From Verrucomicrobiales bacterium (GTDB lineage Bacteria > Verrucomicrobiota > Verrucomicrobiia > Verrucomicrobiales > DEV007): a DNA stretch of 64,000 nt. Positions 62,613-64,000 of the stretch are shown one piece after another. The stretch spans positions 1 through 64,000 of the forward strand of contig JAEUHH010000063.1 of the NCBI GenBank assembly GCA_016795505.1, written 5' to 3'. The notes below the pieces were generated by a model. It was given only the letters and a program-made list of their open reading frames with translations, searched no databases and was not told the origin of the DNA. Each line of letters starts with the position of its first letter. Position 1 is the first letter of the stretch. Position numbers and translations under genes: made by a program.

Positions 62613-63530
62613 TCACTTCTCCGGTTCATCAAACGCGACCCGCAGATCCGCCTCATTGCCGATCCAGCGCACGGTCGCGGCGAAGCCCGCACCCGTCACC
62701 GAATTCGTGGGCGCGGAAATCGTTACTGATTCGTTTCCCACCGTCACTTTCAGCACGGTGTTGTCGCCCTCCTGCGTGAGCGTCCAGATGTGATCCTTGT
62801 CCTCAGCCAGTTTCAACTCCTTGGTCACGAATTTCTCCCCCGTCTCCAGCATCGCATAGTAACGCCGCACATCTTCAGAGGCAGCCATCGGCGTGGTCAG
62901 GACGCCCGATCGGTTGCCCGGTGGAAAGATCGCCACCTTTCCCATGTGATACACAGCGCGACCATCGATCGTGCCCGAGTCTTTTTCCTTCTTACCGTAA
63001 ATGCGAATTCGGTCCGATGTGCTCACCCGCAGTTCATCGAAGATGCCCCTCATCTTCGGGTCCAGTCGCTCATCGCCAGCCGTGGAAGTAAAGGGATAGG
63101 TTCGGATCTGGCTTGCCGTCACTTTTGGCGCTGGTTCTCCCTTGGCTTTGCCCATGGCCGGATCGACGGCGGGATTTGCCGCTGGGTTAGCCGACAACTT
63201 TGGGGCCATGGTTTTGAAATACTGCTGATCCTCCAGCGAAAAGGCGTCGGCCTTCACGGTGAATACCGCGCCGTCGGTGCGGCGAATCGTCACCGAGTCG
63301 CCCTCCACTCCGATCAATTTGCCCGATAGAGCGCGGCCATCCTTGCCCGTGAATTGCCGCTCTTCCGCCCCGGCCTCCCAGGCAAAAGCCAGCACACACA
63401 GCAACAGCAGCAGCGCGAGACGATGGGACGTCGTTGTCACTCCTGACCCTCGGAAGTGGCCGGGATCTGATACGCCGCCAGGAACTCGCGCGGGTTTATT
63501 CGGTGCTAGGTGGTTGAGAATTGTTTTCAT
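62613..63530 (-). CDS. Exported protein with SHD1-like domain
   Basis: A 305-residue protein. A hydrophobic segment LALLLLLCVLAFAWEAGA at about residues 38-55 is a signal peptide with a long leader; a later start is possible. Residues 57-104 are an SHD1-like domain (RQFTGKDGRALSGKLIGVEG, then VKADAFSLEDQQYF), as in the DUF1549 protein at 53.3 kb. The rest is a beta-rich domain with no family I recognise. It is upstream of the glycosyltransferases with a 32-bp gap, so possibly co-transcribed. Confidence 0.75.
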   Translation of the reverse strand: MKTILNHLAPNKPARVPGGVSDPGHFRGSGVTTTSHRLALLLLLCVLAFAWEAGAEERQFTGKDGRALSGKLIGVEGDSVTIRRTDGAVFTVKADAFSLEDQQYFKTMAPKLSANPAANPAVDPAMGKAKGEPAPKVTASQIRTYPFTSTAGDERLDPKMRGIFDELRVSTSDRIRIYGKKEKDSGTIDGRAVYHMGKVAIFPPGNRSGVLTTPMAASEDVRRYYAMLETGEKFVTKELKLAEDKDHIWTLTQEGDNTVLKVTVGNESVTISAPTNSVTGAGFAATVRWIGNEADLRVAFDEPEK

Positions 63531-63626
63531 CGGTTGAGGTTTATCGGGAAAAGGAAAGAAGAACCAGCTTTCGTCAAGGGAGTGGGAAAGCCACCCTTTT
63601 GGTCAGCATCGGATTCCAGCCGCGCT

Positions 63627-64000
63627 CTATGGCCCCGGTGATGAGGAGGAGCTGGACGACGAGGCCGAACTGCTGCTGGACGAAGACGAGGAACTCGACG
63701 GAGACGACTGGCTGCTGGATGACGACGACGAACTGCTGCTCGAACTCGGAGAACTGGAAGTGCTGCTCGATGAAGAAGACGACATCGAACTGGACGAAGA
63801 CGATGAGGATGAACTGCTGGTGGAACTGGAGGATGACGAAGAAGAAGGTTCGGACGACGAGTTGGAGGAGGACGACGACGAGGAAGAAGAAGATCCCGCC
63901 GCGGAGGAGGAGGATGACGGCGACCCCGGCGGCGGGGGCGGGGTCGCCGAACTGCTGCTGCTGGAGGAACTGGACGAAGGCTCACCGCCCCCGCCATCGG
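63627..64000 (-). CDS. C-terminus of a polyserine protein (runs off window)
   Basis: The minus-strand frame ending at TAG (63627-63629) encodes about 123 residues that are mostly Ser: DGGGGEPSSSSSSSSS, a PPPPPG break, then long Ser runs with single A, N, T, E, P or Q residues, ending PGP. All six Ser codons are used in a mixed way, so the protein sequence is kept, not a DNA microsatellite. Polyserine stretches are known as linkers in surface and polysaccharide-degrading proteins. The N-terminal part is outside the window. The antisense frame is Asp/Glu-rich and is rejected. Confidence 0.75.
   Translation of the reverse strand, partial: DGGGGEPSSSSSSSSSSATPPPPPGSPSSSSSAAGSSSSSSSSSSNSSSEPSSSSSSSSTSSSSSSSSSSSMSSSSSSSTSSSPSSSSSSSSSSSSQSSPSSSSSSSSSSSASSSSSSSSPGP

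Noticed and set aside
63527-63997. A 156-residue Arg/Pro-rich protein at the right edge
   Set aside because: It is the neighbouring frame of the polyserine gene on the same strand.

Overview
The window looks like a chromosomal piece of a GC-rich member of the Verrucomicrobiota. The case rests on gene content: the DUF1549/DUF1553 plus DUF1501 gene pair, two exported proteins with an SHD1-like N-terminus, giant surface proteins with Ig-like domains, an inverse-autotransporter barrel, a polyserine protein, LptE and BamD (so a Gram-negative outer membrane), and many palindromic intergenic repeats. No rRNA or tRNA gene and no phage genes were seen.

Layout. 1-1.6 kb is a mosaic of broken insertion sequences (IS630, IS66, IS110), followed by an AT-richer gene for a probable MACPF-type pore-forming protein. 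3.2-9 kb (minus) holds an alpha/beta hydrolase with a duplicated 3' scrap, a HupE/UreJ-type membrane protein, and araD-araB. 9-12.6 kb has an inverse-autotransporter barrel, argG and a VapBC module. 12.6-22.9 kb (mostly minus) has a 1406-residue membrane protein, a Gfo/Idh/MocA oxidoreductase, an orphan UPF0175 antitoxin, an MFS permease, a tandem repeat block and glnS. 23-25.8 kb has terminal-inverted-repeat units and a complete IS1634-like element. 25.8-36.3 kb (plus) is a four-gene surface cluster: a small CxxC membrane protein, a beta-propeller/di-heme cytochrome c protein, a protein with four tandem Trp/His-rich repeats, and a His-rich outer-membrane protein. I read it, tentatively, as a metal (copper?) handling system. 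36.3-39.4 kb is repeat-rich around one Fn3-like protein gene.

39.4-45.6 kb has a cold-shock-domain/AAA ATPase fusion, aroF-type DAHP synthase, and a GmrSD-like DUF262/DUF1524 nuclease gene. The nuclease gene lies between two copies of a 79-bp direct repeat made from the aroF / LOG-gene divergent region. 45.6-48.7 kb is a tight tlyA-nadK-rsmA::Nudix operon. 49-53 kb (minus) is an envelope/translation operon: bamD-like, lptE, rsmI, then a TIM-barrel gene. 53-58 kb has a DUF1549/1553-DUF1501-redoxin cluster and a toxin-antitoxin pair whose toxin has decayed. 58-64 kb (minus) has a TonB-dependent receptor behind a possible cobalamin riboswitch, two glycosyltransferases, an SHD1 protein and the C-terminus of a polyserine protein.

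The best candidates for something undescribed are the MACPF protein, the CSD-ATPase fusion, the four-gene surface/metal cluster, the DUF262 insertion, and several unnamed interspersed repeat families. All assignments are by eye; nothing was searched against a database.
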